Below, piece by piece: positions 47,142 to 58,693 of a stretch of 64,000 bases of DNA. The DNA is from Sporothrix humicola (Eukaryota > Ascomycota > Sordariomycetes > Ophiostomatales > Ophiostomataceae). A program made the position numbers and the translations under genes. The DNA is taken from positions 124,001 through 188,000 of the forward strand of contig WNYE01000039.1 in NCBI GenBank assembly GCA_021396245.1. The letters run 5' to 3'. Below the pieces are notes generated by a model. It ran no database searches and had not been told where the DNA came from. It worked only from the letters and a program-made list of their open reading frames with translations. Within the stretch, counting starts at the first letter, position 1; each line of letters opens with the position of its first letter.

Positions 47142-47618
47142 ATGTCTGAGCAGATCCAGGAAATCCTCGACATCCCTCGGGAGTTCGTCAAGGATGGCAT
47201 GCAGTTCCTGAACCGTTGCCAGAAGCGTACGTGAATTGAGGCCCGACTGTCTTGTTGATGGAGGATGGGACTGGACGCACTGTGTCGGGATTGGGCCTTG
47301 ATGGAGCTCGTCGCGATGAGTCTCGGAAAGGCGCATCTCGATCTGGATCGGATAGTCGTGCATCACGCGACATCATCGATCACAAGTCAACAACTGCTAA
47401 CATATCTTCTCTTCTCCAGCGGATGCCAAAGAGTTTGCTAAGATCAGCCAGGCTGTCGGCGTCGGCTTCATCGTCATGGGTGCCGTTGGCTACTTTGTCA
47501 AGCTGGGTACGTTTTTACCTCTTTCCGATCTTGGATCGCTTCCATCTACATGGCATACATACTGACATCTCCCCCAGTTCACATTCCCCTGAACAACATC
47601 CTGGTCGGTGGCGCATAA
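47142..47618 (+). CDS. SSS1: Sec61 gamma subunit (SSS1)
   Basis: Three exons, 47142-47226, 47420-47506 and 47578-47618, giving 70 aa. Introns of 193 and 71 nt, both phase 1, with GTACGT donors. The joined protein reads MSEQIQEILDIPREFVKDG at the start, then FLNRCQKPDAKEFAKISQ across the first splice, one membrane helix (about residues 42-62, VGVGFIVMGAVGYFVKL) and HIPLNNILVGGA at the end. This is the full family pattern and the usual length (about 70 aa). SSS1/Sec61-gamma is the tail-anchored clamp of the Sec61 channel in the ER membrane and is essential for protein translocation. No single open frame covers this gene. Confidence 0.97.
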
Positions 47619-48129
47619 GCGGAGCGCTCGACGAGAATGGCGGACGGATAAGGAGGCGTGGCCCTGATGGGCCTGTTTCTTGCCATGAAAACGGACGACA
47701 TAACCCTCGACTGCGACATGCAAGACTCGAAACGCAAAGCACAAAGAAAACGATACAAAAACAAGCGAATACACCTACATACTACAAACTTGAGAAAAGG
47801 AAGAGGGTAGACCCCAGATCCATTGACTTGGACGACGGACAGAAACCCTCTTCGCTTTTCGTAATACTCTTCTTTCTACTGTGTACAACAACCCAGGATT
47901 TTGGACCAGGGAGCAAAAAATATACTACAAAAAGAGCAGGAAAAGGGATACCGGATATTTTGATTAAACAGCGAAACACTTTTTTTTCTCACTCGATTTG
48001 CGTCTCTTGGTGTTGATGGCTCTTTATTGAACGTGATCCAATCTATTTACATTGTGGTACTCAAAATCTTACAGGATATATCCTATCTCATCTAGATCCC
48101 TTCCAGCTTGGTCAAACCTTGCCAACCGC
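47619..48129. other. Convergent intergenic region
   Basis: 510 bp between SSS1 and the WD40 gene, presumably both 3' UTRs. Nothing coding seen. Confidence 0.6.
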
Positions 48130-50386
48130 TTACGCCCACCATCTTTCCCGCCCCGACGTCTGCCACGACGACAACGGCCGCATCCGGTCGTCATACAGCC
48201 GGTGCTCGCGGCCGCCCGAGTCGCCGTCCTTGGTAATGTCGCACGGGTGCACCGAGCAAGTGCCGGTGGCCATGTCCTCGGCATCAAACGCAGAGGCCAC
48301 CAGAATCGGTGCCGTGGGGTGCCAGCTGGCATCACGCACACACAGCGGACCATTCATGTAGCGCTGCTGGCGCTGGCGCTGGCGGTCGCGGTTGCGGGCG
48401 CTGGTAGACGTTTCGAATATGTGGCTGTGTCCGCCGGCCTCGGACTGGCGCTCCTCCTCGGCCGCCACGGCAGCCAGTGTATTGCGCGTGGCCTCGCGGA
48501 CGTCAATGACGCCAGCGAGCGTGGCGTCCAGGTTGTAGATGTAGACCTTGCCCGAGTGGCTGGCCGAGTAGACGTAGCGGCCGTCGCTGCTTTCGGGCGG
48601 CGAGAAGTGGCAGCGGATCAGCGTGCGCTCGACGCGGTGGCCGCGGAAGGTGACGACGGAGTTGTCGTTGGGGTGCTTAAAGTAGAGGTCGTCGTTGTAG
48701 CGCTGGAAGCGGTAGTCGTACAGGCTGTACTGTGTGTAGGACAGCGGGTCCTTGGCGTCAAAGTCGGACATGCTCATGGCCATTCGCAAATCCCAGAGAC
48801 GCATCGTCTGGTCCTTGCCGTTGGACAGGATGTAGCGGCCGTCGCCCTTGCTGTCGAGATACGTAATGCCCTCGCAGTGGCCGACGAAAGCACCGGCCGC
48901 CCGGCTGTCGCCCAGACTGCGGCGGTCCCAGACTTTGATGGTAGCATCGTCGGATCCCGAGTAGAGCAAGTGCGGCGACTGCTTGTCGCCGAAACAGACG
49001 GCGTTGACGTCGTGCTGGTGGCCCTCGAAGCTGTGCAGCACCCGGCGCGACTCGATATCGTACACGATAATGGTGCTGGCGTTGGTACCAGCAACGAGCT
49101 CGCGGCCGTCGCCCGAGAACCGCACAGAGAAGATGGCAAACGAGTCGTAAAAGTCACCGGTGGTATCGTTGGCAGGCGCGCCCGCCAGATCCAGCAGGTA
49201 CGGCTCACCCTCGTCGTTGGGGTCTGTGGGCGCCAGGCACACCTTTGGCATCATGGACGTGAAGGCGAGCCACTTGTTGTCCGGACTCAGCGCCGCATCC
49301 GTCATGGTCCAGCGGCCCGTCGGGTGCACGACCGTCTTGTAGTGCTTCCACTCGTTGACGTTGGAGGTGTCGTACATGCGGACGCGGAAGTCCTTGGTGG
49401 CGCTGTAAAAGAAGTTGCCGTCGTCCGAGAACTGGCCTAGGTAGACGGGCGCATCGTATCTTAGGACCATGTCGGCGCTGGTCGAGGGCACCATGCTCTG
49501 CGCGATCATGTTCTTGCCCAGTTTGCGGTCGGCTTGCGTCTGGCAGAAACCGAGCTCGCGGTCCAGCAGCCGCAACGACAGGGGTCGCCGTCTCGCCTCG
49601 ATCTTGGTGTGCATGGAGTGGCTGTCGGCTGCCATGTTGTCGAGAATCGTCGGGTACATCTTGTGCGGCCGCTCGGTTGAGCCAAAAATGCCCGAGTCCA
49701 TGAGCTTGCGGCCCTCTTCGCTCGGCACCTTGGGGAACCGGTTCGGGTCACGCTCCTGCTGTCGCCGCCGCCGGCTGTTGGCAAAGGCATTGACGTCAAA
49801 GTTGCCTCCCCAGTCGGTCACGCTCAGGAGAACATTGTGTAAAGTCTCGCCCTGCAGCATGAGGTTTAACTGCCGGTGCGTGAGGTAGGGCATGGGGCGG
49901 CCTAGTAGGGTTAGTATGAGTTTGGGTTGTGAGGGTAGCAATAACTGGAGAATGCATACCTTCGTCAACGTCGTCGTCCTCCTCCTCTTCCTCCTCATCT
50001 TCGTAATCTTCATCTTCTTCTTCGTCCTCCTCTTCTTCATCGTCGTCTTCGTCCACAATCTCTTCCTCCTCCTCGATTTCTATATCGTAGTGCACCTGGC
50101 CCTCCTCCGCATCTATATCTCAGTTAGAGCTTGTTATCACTATATTTATACCGGGATAATCGGCTTGTGCGGCATAGCACCTACCATGATAATCGTCATC
50201 GTCATCGTCATCGTCGTCGTCGTCGTCGTCCTCAAGCAATCGGTGGCTCGTCTCCCCATCTGGCACATCTGTGTACTCGCCGCCGGCTCCTCCGGCTCGT
50301 AGGCGATATGCCTGCTGCAGGAAATCAAAGACGTCAGCGGCGGCCTGGCCTTCACTGCCGTCGCCCGGAGACTGCGGAGCTGACAT
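48130..50386 (-). CDS. WDR23/LEC14B-like WD40 protein
   Basis: Three exons, in coding order 50386-50185, 50112-49960 and 49901-48130, giving 708 aa. Introns of 72 and 58 nt (donors GTAGGT and GTATGC; acceptors ATATAG and ACTAG; the second has a CTAAC branch site), both phase 1. The N-terminus MSAPQSPGDG leads to a run of 13 aspartates; exon 2 is nearly all Glu/Asp. After RPMPYLTHRQLNLMLQGET comes a region (NAFANSRRRRQQERDP, IAQSMVPSTSADMVLRYDAP) shared with LEC14B and WDR23 (DCAF11), then WD40 repeats from about residue 270 to 620: repeats with LLYSGSDDATIKVWD and YILSNGKDQTMRLWD are clear. WDR23 is a substrate receptor for CUL4-DDB1 ubiquitin ligase, in worms acting on the stress factor SKN-1/NRF2. 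The same role here is inferred. The acidic N-terminus is unusually long. Confidence 0.9.
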
Positions 50387-50523
50387 GTCGTTATTCTTTG
50401 TACGTCGTACTCCGTGCGTCACACTCCGTACTATTGTGAATGTGGACTTCAATGTCTCGGCCTAGGGTGGGACAAAGCTGGCACAAGCTGGGGCGGAGGG
50501 GCGGTCTCGGCGGTGTATTGCGC

Positions 50524-50541
50524 AACCCTTGTTTCAACCCT
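50524..50541. promoter_or_regulatory. Pair of AACCCT (telobox) motifs
   Basis: AACCCT at 50524-50529 and 50536-50541, 12 bp apart, 138-155 bp upstream of the WD40 gene start; on that gene's strand they read AGGGTT. Such boxes bind Teb1/Tbf1-type Myb proteins in yeasts. Binding here is inferred. Confidence 0.4.
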
Positions 50542-51943
50542 GACGATAGAGGGCAGAGCGAAAGCCACTGGTGATAAGCCTGTGCGCAGGTTATTGTGTG
50601 TGCGCGAGGGTGAGTCTGTCAAAGTTCTCTCTAGTTATGATCGGAAGTCACGGGACAACGCCGAAAATGCGGGCGTGGCGCTGTTGCGGGTATCGTTTCC
50701 TGATTCCGGAAGCGACTCCGTGGCGTACCTGTGGCGGTCAAGCGGAGTGTCGAGTCAAGGTTAAGTGAGAGGGGAAAGTGAGGTGGGCTTGAGTTGTCAC
50801 AGAGAAGAAGAGAACAGGGAGTAGAAAGGAGCACGGTGCTTTGTATCAATGCGAAGAAAGGATGAAGAAAGTGATCTAATCTGGGTTGCACCTTCCTGGT
50901 ATCGCCTCCTCTCTTAAGTCGACCTGCATTTCCGCCTTCCCGACTTTATTTCTAAGCTCCTGGAGCTACTGCTGGGTCGCTCTTGCCTCACCAAACTCCG
51001 CGCGAGATACGCGCTGTTAGGTAAATAGCTTTAATGGGCAATCAGGCAGTTTACTGGCTCTCTGGGTGTTTCCTGCCGATAAATGCGGGGAGGCGAATCC
51101 GTCATCGCTCATCAACGGGTGAGGAAGTGCGGGTAAGGCCTTATCTCCGACAGCTTAACGGCGGACGCATTTTGGGTGCGATAGAGGCTAGCGTCATCAC
51201 AACTCATCTCATAATGGTGATAATTCCACACATCTCATGAATAAGTTGGACTGCTCGATGCCTTTAAACTTTCATGGTCGTCGATGAAGAATGACTTCAA
51301 TTGAGACTTTGCGTCAAAAATTTGACATTTTCAACAAGGAAGGTATTTTTATACATCCTTTTCCAGACGAAACTTTATGCAGCACAGAGGCATTGAATCA
51401 GGCGAAACGCTGAAACGGGAGTTCCTGGATGTGCAACAGGGGCGTGTTTGTATGCTATTAATATAATATTTACCCTCTTTAGAATTTTCTAAATTTAAGT
51501 CCTCGGCAATCTCTGCCATGTTTGAATTTGGTTTGGTTCTCATCCGATTTCAAATGGATCTCAAACGGGCCATAGCAGGTTTTTGTTTTGCTCATCATGC
51601 TCATCGACCTCGAAATCTTAAAATATCTTTTGACTGCATATCTGCTTGTGTAAGATCAGAGCCCACAGAAAAGCTCATTCGGCGTCGAGGCTTGCAAGTA
51701 ACATGGTCATGTGCTTCTGTCTACCGTTGGACCAGCCCCAGTTTCCAGCTGACACGGCGTGCACGACCTTGCACAGAATCGGCCGTCGTTCCGGTCTCGT
51801 CTCGAGATGTTGATATTTATTGGGCATGCGTGCACCTGTGTCCAGCTCTCCTTGCAGGGCGATAGCCAGCTATAGGCAGACAGAGGACACAGAGAAGGTG
51901 CAGATACAAGTAAGACACAGGATATTGCATCGTACCGCACGAT

Positions 51944-52004
51944 GTGGCTGGGAAGAGTCGAGGAGCCGGGCAGTCGAGGAGTCGAGGAGTTTCGTGGCTG
52001 GGAA
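51944..52004. repeat. Partial 50-bp duplication with GTCGAGGAG repeats
   Basis: GTGGCTGGGAA occurs at 51944-51954 and exactly 50 bp later at 51994-52004; between them GTCGAGGAG is repeated three times. Confidence 0.75.
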
Positions 52005-52104
52005 TGCTAGTTTTTTTTTGAAAACAAGTCTCGTCTTTTGTCCCTCCGAAGCCCCTGCGTGCAACCTCCCTCGGCATACTTTGGCGTCTGCTGTTTGTGC
52101 TCGC

Positions 52105-52158
52105 TGTCGTTCGTGTCGTTTATGTCGTTCCCATGCCGTTCATGCGCTCATGTCGTCC
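52105..52158. repeat. Imperfect 9-bp minisatellite (TGTCGTTCx)
   Basis: About six copies of a TGTCGTT-based unit with scattered changes (TGTCGTTCG, TGTCGTTTA, TGCCGTTCA and similar). Non-coding. Confidence 0.7.
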
Positions 52159-53296
52159 TAATGGCTCATCCTTTTTGTGCTGCTCATGGGCTTTCTGTAG
52201 CGTGTTTTGTTGCGTGTGTGGCCGCCCTTCCCCTTTCCTGCCAGAGACACTTCACGAACCGGACCATAGTAGCCTGTTCGTCCGAATTGGCGTATGAAAG
52301 CACATCTTCTGTATACGTGCGACGTTCCCTTGCTTGTTTTCGGCCACTCGTTGCTTGTTTGTGTGTCGTCGTTGCTCTTTTTTGGCCCCAAGCTGTCTCT
52401 CCATCCCCAGAATCAAGCCCAAAGTCAGCGGAAATATCTTTGGCAGCCTCATCAGAAAAGGGCCGTACTCGGCCCATGCACATTCCGTTCGCGTGCACGA
52501 TCGCAGGATTTCCTCATTCTTCATGCGATCTTCGTGCACTGTACCACTGGTTCGGTCACCTCGCACTCTCGCAAGCTCGTTTCGGTCTCTTGTGTACAAC
52601 CAGACGCCATGCGTGATGTCCGGATAGTAAAGCAAAAAAGTGAGATAAAAGGCCTCAGGGATGGTTTCACAGACGGTGATTTTGCTGGATATTTTGCTGA
52701 TATTCAGAAAATGAAATGTATCCAAAAGGGCATTGCGCGTACCAATAATCCAAAAAAACAGACGTATATCACAAGAAAACCAAAAAATTCCGGACCTCTG
52801 AGCCCACACATCGCCATTGCCACACATTGGGCATCTTTCGATAGGCACTCACCGAAAAATAAGAGACATGTTCCACTTAAACCTTCCTGCCTCTCTCGGC
52901 AGTACTGCAAACTTCTTGACCGCTTCTTCGGGCCATTTTCAAAGATGTGATTTGAGAAAAAAAAAAGCAACATTCCGGTAAGCCAATCCCCATGTTCGCG
53001 AGGGCTTACTCGTCACGACTTGCCCATCTGTGCGACGACAAGGCTTGCGTACACCCAAGGATACATATACTTCGTCAACCACGTGGATCAGCATCGAACC
53101 GTGATAAGAAGATAATGAGGAGGGACAAAGGTGGTGAAAATGAAAGAAAGCGAGGGGAGATGCAGATGGGAGGGACAAAACACAAGGCGGGATTTTGTCT
53201 CAACTTTGTTCCTCCCAATACGCATCCCAGTACACCATCAGGTATAATCTGGGAGAGCACAAGACGGGGACGCTGGGGATGACCGTGGTGATGTAT

Positions 53297-54135
53297 TTAC
53301 TTCCGCTTCTCGGATGCTGGGATAGCCGCTGGCTTGTCTGGGCCAAACAGCCCAAGCAAATATGAAATTCGCATTACGGCCAGGAAAGTCTGGCGTAAAA
53401 AATGAGGTTAGCGCAAAGACCCTTTGAAAAACGTCTCATATGCCGCATTGTTTTCTGCACTCCCGCCGCCTCCTCAACAAAAATGGTTGAGACTGACGAT
53501 AGGTTGGGCATGATGCAACATGCACGATATACATGATACCAGAAACAAAAAAGACAAAAGAACAACAGAGCCAACAAAGATGTGGGTGTGTAATGGAAAC
53601 GTCAAGACATACCGTGAAACCAACATTTCCCCACGTCATGGCGTTCCACTCGCCGACAGCAGCAAACTGCTCTGTGCCGAGCGCAACAATGGTCAAGCCA
53701 ACATGACCAATATCTGCAATCAGCAGTGCCACCAGGTAGTTGCGGACAACTTTCAGCTCGGTGCTTGTGTAGAGAACAGCGACGCCGACCATGAACAGCA
53801 GGCCGTATGCGTTGCCCAGCTGCTGGGCCACGATGCGTGCCTGGTCTGATAGGGCGATGGCTGGGGCCGAGGGCGCCTCCGCAATCTGCTCGCGGATGAA
53901 CCAATTGGTTGCAAATAGGGCGGGCACACAGCCGCCGATGCTGAGGACAGAGAGACGAGGTGGGTCGTTAGCAGATGGGTGTGAAGGGATGGCCGAGCCG
54001 AGGAGAGACAAGAGAAGCAGCCACCGCCCTCGAAAGATACATGAGCAATGAATGAATGCATGGGCACACTTACAGAGAAATAGGCTCGATGACGGTAAAT
54101 ACCAACCGGGGAATGGTCGGGAGACGGGACGCCAT
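53297..54135 (-). CDS. Small fungal membrane protein (DUF7704-like)
   Basis: Three exons, in coding order 54135-54074, 53940-53613 and 53389-53297, giving 160 aa. Intron 1 (133 nt, phase 2, GTAAGT donor, CTAAC branch site) joins FTVIEPISL to IGGCVPALFATNWF. Intron 2 (223 nt, phase 0, GTATGT donor) is long; its acceptor follows GCTAACCTCA and TTACGCCAG and leads to TFLAVMRISYLLGLFGPDKP, a short last helix with a basic end (EKRK). Four hydrophobic helices are visible: about residues 12-32, 66-80, 86-110 and 128-146. The pattern (an EP pair in helix 1, an R-x-L-x-x-L-L-x-A-D-x-G-H segment near residues 87-100, a Trp-rich turn before the last helix) matches the uncharacterised fungal family I know as DUF7704. 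The function is unknown. The protein at 62613-63131 shares the same layout. The last exon is the least certain part. Confidence 0.75.
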
Positions 54136-56977
54136 TGTGATTCAACCGGAGCCAATCGATCGAGACTCTTTGCGTCTGCGTCTTTTGGTCCTTCGATCCT
54201 CTCTTCCTTCGTGCCTCCTGTCTAGCTTGCTCTGTTTCCGCGGCGTCTTCGTCTGGCTGCGCGATGTACCTCGCACTTCCTCGTGTCTCTCGTGACGCAG
54301 TGTGGGCTTCTATTGTTCTACTTCGTTTTTGCCTTTTTAGGACGTGGCTTGCGGCAGAATGATGCTGGTTGGCCTGGCTTGTTCCGTTGAGAAGCGAATG
54401 TGTGTGCTGCGTTCTGCGTTCTGCGTGCTTCTGCGCCGTGGCCTGGTTGTATTCTTGAGCCCACACTTTGCTTGTTTCTGTCTGGTCTCCGCAACTGTCA
54501 ATCAATGCTTGTCTCCTCTTGCCCACCCCTGCTCCGTTGGACAATGCATTCCATAACCTGTTCAGCAGAAAGTCCCAGTGCCAGCAACCCCGAAAAAGCA
54601 AAACCAGAGACCGCTGCAACCCAAAATCCTTTCGAAGCCGAACTTCTAGACTAAACCAAACAACCCAAAACCCCAAACAAAAAATAAGCTCACCTCTAAC
54701 AACAGGCCCTGCGCATAATGCAGCACCCCATCCCAATTAACTGTCGGTAAAGTCGCGGGCGAAGAAGGAAAATAGAACACTGAACACACAGTCTGCTGCA
54801 CACGCACCGTGCAGGCACACCAGGGCGTGAGAAGTGTTTAGGTTGAGTGCATCGTATCGTGGCAGAGGACGGGAGGTGGACCCAAGCAATTCCAGAAACG
54901 AGAAAAAGAGCTGGCCAGGCCCTGGGCCGACAGACCAGGCCAAGACAAAGGGAAAGCACGCACTTGGCTCGCTCCTGCACCAACCGCACTTTCCAGTACG
55001 GGAGTGGAAATTGGAGGGGCCAAAGGGGAAGGTCCCCCGCTGCCCGGGAAATGCGACTACTTACGGAGCAGGAGCGAACACAAGGGCCTGGCCCAGGGCA
55101 AGAGCCAGATTGCTAGAGTGCTAGGCTATTGACAGATGGACAGATTCACCAGCGCAAATATTAATCATAAATCGAAAATGGTGAAAGAAATACAGAAGTG
55201 AGATGAGATCCATACTTTACAGTCTACAGTCAGCACGCCCGCAAAGCACGCAAAACCAACGCCCAGCAAAATACGCAGCAGCACGCAGGAACATGCAACA
55301 ATTTCTCACCAACCGGCTACGCACCAATCTGGCGTCGCGCTCTTACGATTTCCCTCGCACGGAGTACTCCGTCCTGCCCACCCTGTCCTCTGCCCTGTGC
55401 CTCGCGCCTGCCCCCCTTTGTGTTTGTAACTGTGTCTTTCTCGCCCTCGGTCGTGATTGCCCTTTTGTTACTTTTGGCCCTTGTTGCCCTTGTGGCACTG
55501 GCTGGTCTTTCCCGGCAGCGTGCCTTTTGGTGCCCTTCGTTCTTTCTCCATGTGCCATCCTAGACTATTGCAAGACTGGTACGCTGTAGCGTGGGTGTGG
55601 GTTGGTCCTTCCCCTCTTGGCTCTTGGGTCCCCCTAGTCTGCCTACCCCTCAATTGTTATCGCAGCTACGGAATAAATCCAGGAGGACGGGGACGTTCTA
55701 GACCTTTTCGTCCTCGCTGCGCTTTATATTAGTGCACGGTGGCTGTAGCTTTATTTTTTTCTCGACTTTTAAGTGGCTTTTATATTTCACTGGCTCTGGC
55801 GTTTCCCTTGTTTGGCGTTATTACTACCCGTCTTTTTATATCGCTGCCTCGACTTTTTATTGCATTGTCTTTCCTTATTTTGTGTGAGAGCGTGTGTGTG
55901 GGCAGGAGCCAGTGTGGATGTCTGCTATATTGTTTCTTTTTGGCGTGCAGGCACGGCAGGCACGTTCTTTTTTCAGTTTCTTTTGTCTCCATTGTCACTT
56001 CCTTCATATAGACACAGCACAGCATCGCTCTTTCCTGTCTCGGCCGACCGACTGCCAGCGGTCGATATCGACGAGCGCGCGCCTTCCCTTTCCTGCCCCT
56101 TGCCCGTTCTTCGTCCAGTACACACGGCCGGGCACTCTCGTGTTCGCTCTTTCCCTTATTCTCGTGCGCGCGTTAGCGGTGTGTCTTACGGGTCTTGCCC
56201 GGGGAATTGCGGTCTCGGTTGAGAAGGCAAGGGAAGCTGGGAACGAGCCAGAAGAGGAAAAAGTCCAGAAGTGCAAAAACGAAGGCACGCAGAAGCACAC
56301 CAAAGCACAAGTAGGGAAAGAGCCACCGGCTGCAGCAGCCACGACGACAACATTGACGATTAACGACGCCAATCAACAAAAAAAACGAAGCCGTCTCCTA
56401 TAATCACCTCGGCCGGCACCTCAACAACTTCGTGCTCAAAGGCCATCCACCCCCAATCCAGACGCCACTCGGCGGCACGACGACAAACACAGAAACGAAA
56501 CCGAACGCACCTAGACCAGCAAGCAGCAAGCACGCACTGGAACGAGACAGAAGCACCATAGCCAGAAAAGAAGCCCAAAAAAAAGCCACTGGCTATTCTC
56601 TTTAGAGCCTCGTCAGCCCACTCGTCGCCCTTCGTGGCCCTCGACCCTTGGTATTCCAGGCCCTTGGGATTTTCGCCATTCGTCGTTTTTTCCACTTATT
56701 CTTATTTTACCTTTCCCTTTTGCTACACAATCGTCTTCCACTGTGGTCTCGCCCTCTAATCCTCTATTTCTTCTCACTCCCACCCCCCGTATCTCCCTCA
56801 TTTTCACCTCTTTTATTTTGATTTTCTGCTTTTTTGAATTCTTATTTTCATCCTATTTTCTGTCACCCTTTCTTACTTCTTCACCACCCCCGCCCCCTAC
56901 CCGCCAAGGACCGCCGAGATTTTTAACGGGACCCAGATGTCCCTACTCTCTCTCTCCCAAACAGCCAGCGCTGCACC
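54136..56977. other. Divergent intergenic region
   Basis: No gene supported between the small membrane protein (-) and the Myb gene (+). The last 350 bp are C/T-rich and fit a leader of the Myb gene. Confidence 0.5.
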
Positions 56978-58693
56978 ATGGCTGGCAACACCATGGCCAC
57001 CATCGAGCCGCGGCTGATGCACCTCTTGAACGTCAACGACGACAGAGATCATCTCCCCTCGATACACAGCACACTCGGAGCCCCGAGCAGTCCCGAAGAT
57101 GCCGGCGCTCTTATGCTTCCGCCGCTTGAGCTCAACTCGCCCGAGTCGTCTGCCGGAAAACAAGCACATCAGTCTCAGCAACAACAGCAACATTACCAAT
57201 CCCAACCACATCAACATTCTGGCCTGGCCCATTCGACATTAAACTCGGCGTTCTCACCATCAGCAGGCGGCAATGATCCGAGTCTGGGCGGTTCCGGAGG
57301 CGCCGGTGGGTGGCCGGGCCGTCCGCTCCGTATGTTCTTGGGCGAGGGTTCAGCCAGTTTAGTCGATCCGTTTATGGCACAAAGCGGACACGACGACCAG
57401 TCATCATTAGCATCACACATGGGCAAACGGCCACACATCTTACCACACGCCGACGAACTAATTCAGCTACCACAACCACTAAAGAAACAAAAGTCGAGTC
57501 AACAAGTTGGCCCTTTGAGCCAGGCCTTCCCACCAATAATCAACGGCTTGCACGAACCGCCACCGAACGCTGCCGTGTTTCCTCCGATAGCATACACCGA
57601 ATACGACGACGACGAGTCTGCGAATCGCAACGCCGAGTATGGAGGCAACTCAGGCGGCGGAGGCATTGGCAGCAGTTCTGGAGGTGGTGGAGGCCACAAC
57701 CTTTTCGACAGCATGCTCTCCGGCAGCAGTTCGCATATGGCCTCGGACCACGATCGGATGGGCGACGGTATGGGCATGACATCGTCTATGCTTCCGTTAG
57801 TAGGAGGACGGCACTTTTCGACTTCGTCTGCATCCGAACTATCCCCAAGAATGGGCAAAGCGACCAAGAAATCACCAGTACCCGGCCGCCCAGCACGAGC
57901 ACCACGGTCTACACGATCTACGACGGGCGAGGCTGGTGATTCACCAGAAGCAGCATCATCAACAAACTCTGCGAAACCAAAACGGCGTGCAACCAAGCCC
58001 CGTAGGCGATGGACAGAAGAGGAGACCAACCAGCTCCTCATCGGCGTCAGTCGACACGGTCTCGGAAAGTGGACGGCCATCCTTGAAGACCCAGAATTTG
58101 AGTTTAGCAGCCGAACTGCGGGCGATCTAAAGGATCGTTTCCGCACTTGCTGTCCCGAAGAACTACGTGGCAAGTTGAGTCGGAACGATCAGTCAGGGGC
58201 TGTCTCACCACCAGAAGCATCGACGCCATCATCATCAACACCAGGTCCTTCAACAGCTGCAAACCGACTTAAATCAAAGACGAGTCTGTCCTTGGAGGAC
58301 CTCTTGACCGAACCGGACGACCAACCCGAAGCATACAATAGCCAAGGACAAGATGGCTCTTCCGGGACAGCAGTGTCTCCAGACCAACCAAAGATGCGCA
58401 AACGGCGTGTTCACCGCCGAAATATGGAAGACATGATCAAGCTCGGCATCCAAGGGCCCTTCAAGAAGTCTCATCGCCGTGAGAGACGACCGTTCACGGA
58501 GCAAGACGACAAAGAAATTCTAGAAGGCCTACAAATCTATGGACCGGCCTGGACCAAGATCCACCGCCATTCCAGTTTCAACCTCGCGAGCCGCCAGCCT
58601 ACAGACCTGCGAGATCGTGTACGCAACAAGTACCCGGAGATTTATGCCAATATTGAAAAAGGTGTCTTCCAGGGCCAGCCAGAAGGAAGCTGA
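56978..58693 (+). CDS. Double-Myb telobox protein (Teb1/Tay1-like)
   Basis: Single-exon frame of 571 aa, start context GCACCATGG. The first 330 residues are low in complexity: Gln/His-rich near 65-80, Gly/Ser-rich near 215-240, then a basic Ser/Thr-rich linker. Two Myb/SANT repeats lie at about 342-400 (PRRRWTEEETNQLLIGVSRH, then GDLKDRFRTCCPEE) and 504-565 (RPFTEQDDKEILEGLQIYG, then TDLRDRVRNKYPEIY). Both third helices fit the telobox pattern VDLKDKWRN, which marks proteins that bind TTAGGG-type repeats. In Schizosaccharomyces Teb1 and Yarrowia Tay1, paired telobox Mybs bind telomeric-type DNA or AACCCT boxes in promoters. Here the pair sits at the C-terminus with a 100-residue spacer and there is no TRF homology domain visible. 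Nuclear DNA binding is well supported; a telomere or promoter role is inferred. Confidence 0.87.
   Translation: MAGNTMATIEPRLMHLLNVNDDRDHLPSIHSTLGAPSSPEDAGALMLPPLELNSPESSAGKQAHQSQQQQQHYQSQPHQHSGLAHSTLNSAFSPSAGGNDPSLGGSGGAGGWPGRPLRMFLGEGSASLVDPFMAQSGHDDQSSLASHMGKRPHILPHADELIQLPQPLKKQKSSQQVGPLSQAFPPIINGLHEPPPNAAVFPPIAYTEYDDDESANRNAEYGGNSGGGGIGSSSGGGGGHNLFDSMLSGSSSHMASDHDRMGDGMGMTSSMLPLVGGRHFSTSSASELSPRMGKATKKSPVPGRPARAPRSTRSTTGEAGDSPEAASSTNSAKPKRRATKPRRRWTEEETNQLLIGVSRHGLGKWTAILEDPEFEFSSRTAGDLKDRFRTCCPEELRGKLSRNDQSGAVSPPEASTPSSSTPGPSTAANRLKSKTSLSLEDLLTEPDDQPEAYNSQGQDGSSGTAVSPDQPKMRKRRVHRRNMEDMIKLGIQGPFKKSHRRERRPFTEQDDKEILEGLQIYGPAWTKIHRHSSFNLASRQPTDLRDRVRNKYPEIYANIEKGVFQGQPEGS

Larger units (their letters stand above)
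50387..53296. other. Intergenic region upstream of the WD40 gene
   Basis: No gene supported. Contains a pair of AACCCT boxes about 140 bp before the WD40 start (50524-50541), a 50-bp partial duplication (51944-52004) and a 9-bp minisatellite (52105-52158). Confidence 0.5.

Noticed and set aside
48052..49440. 462-codon open frame on the + strand opposite the WD40 gene
   Set aside because: Antisense shadow of a well-supported coding exon; biased composition and no family motif.
53753..54736. 327-codon minus-strand open frame
   Set aside because: It overlaps the small membrane protein in another frame and reads through its intron and leader.
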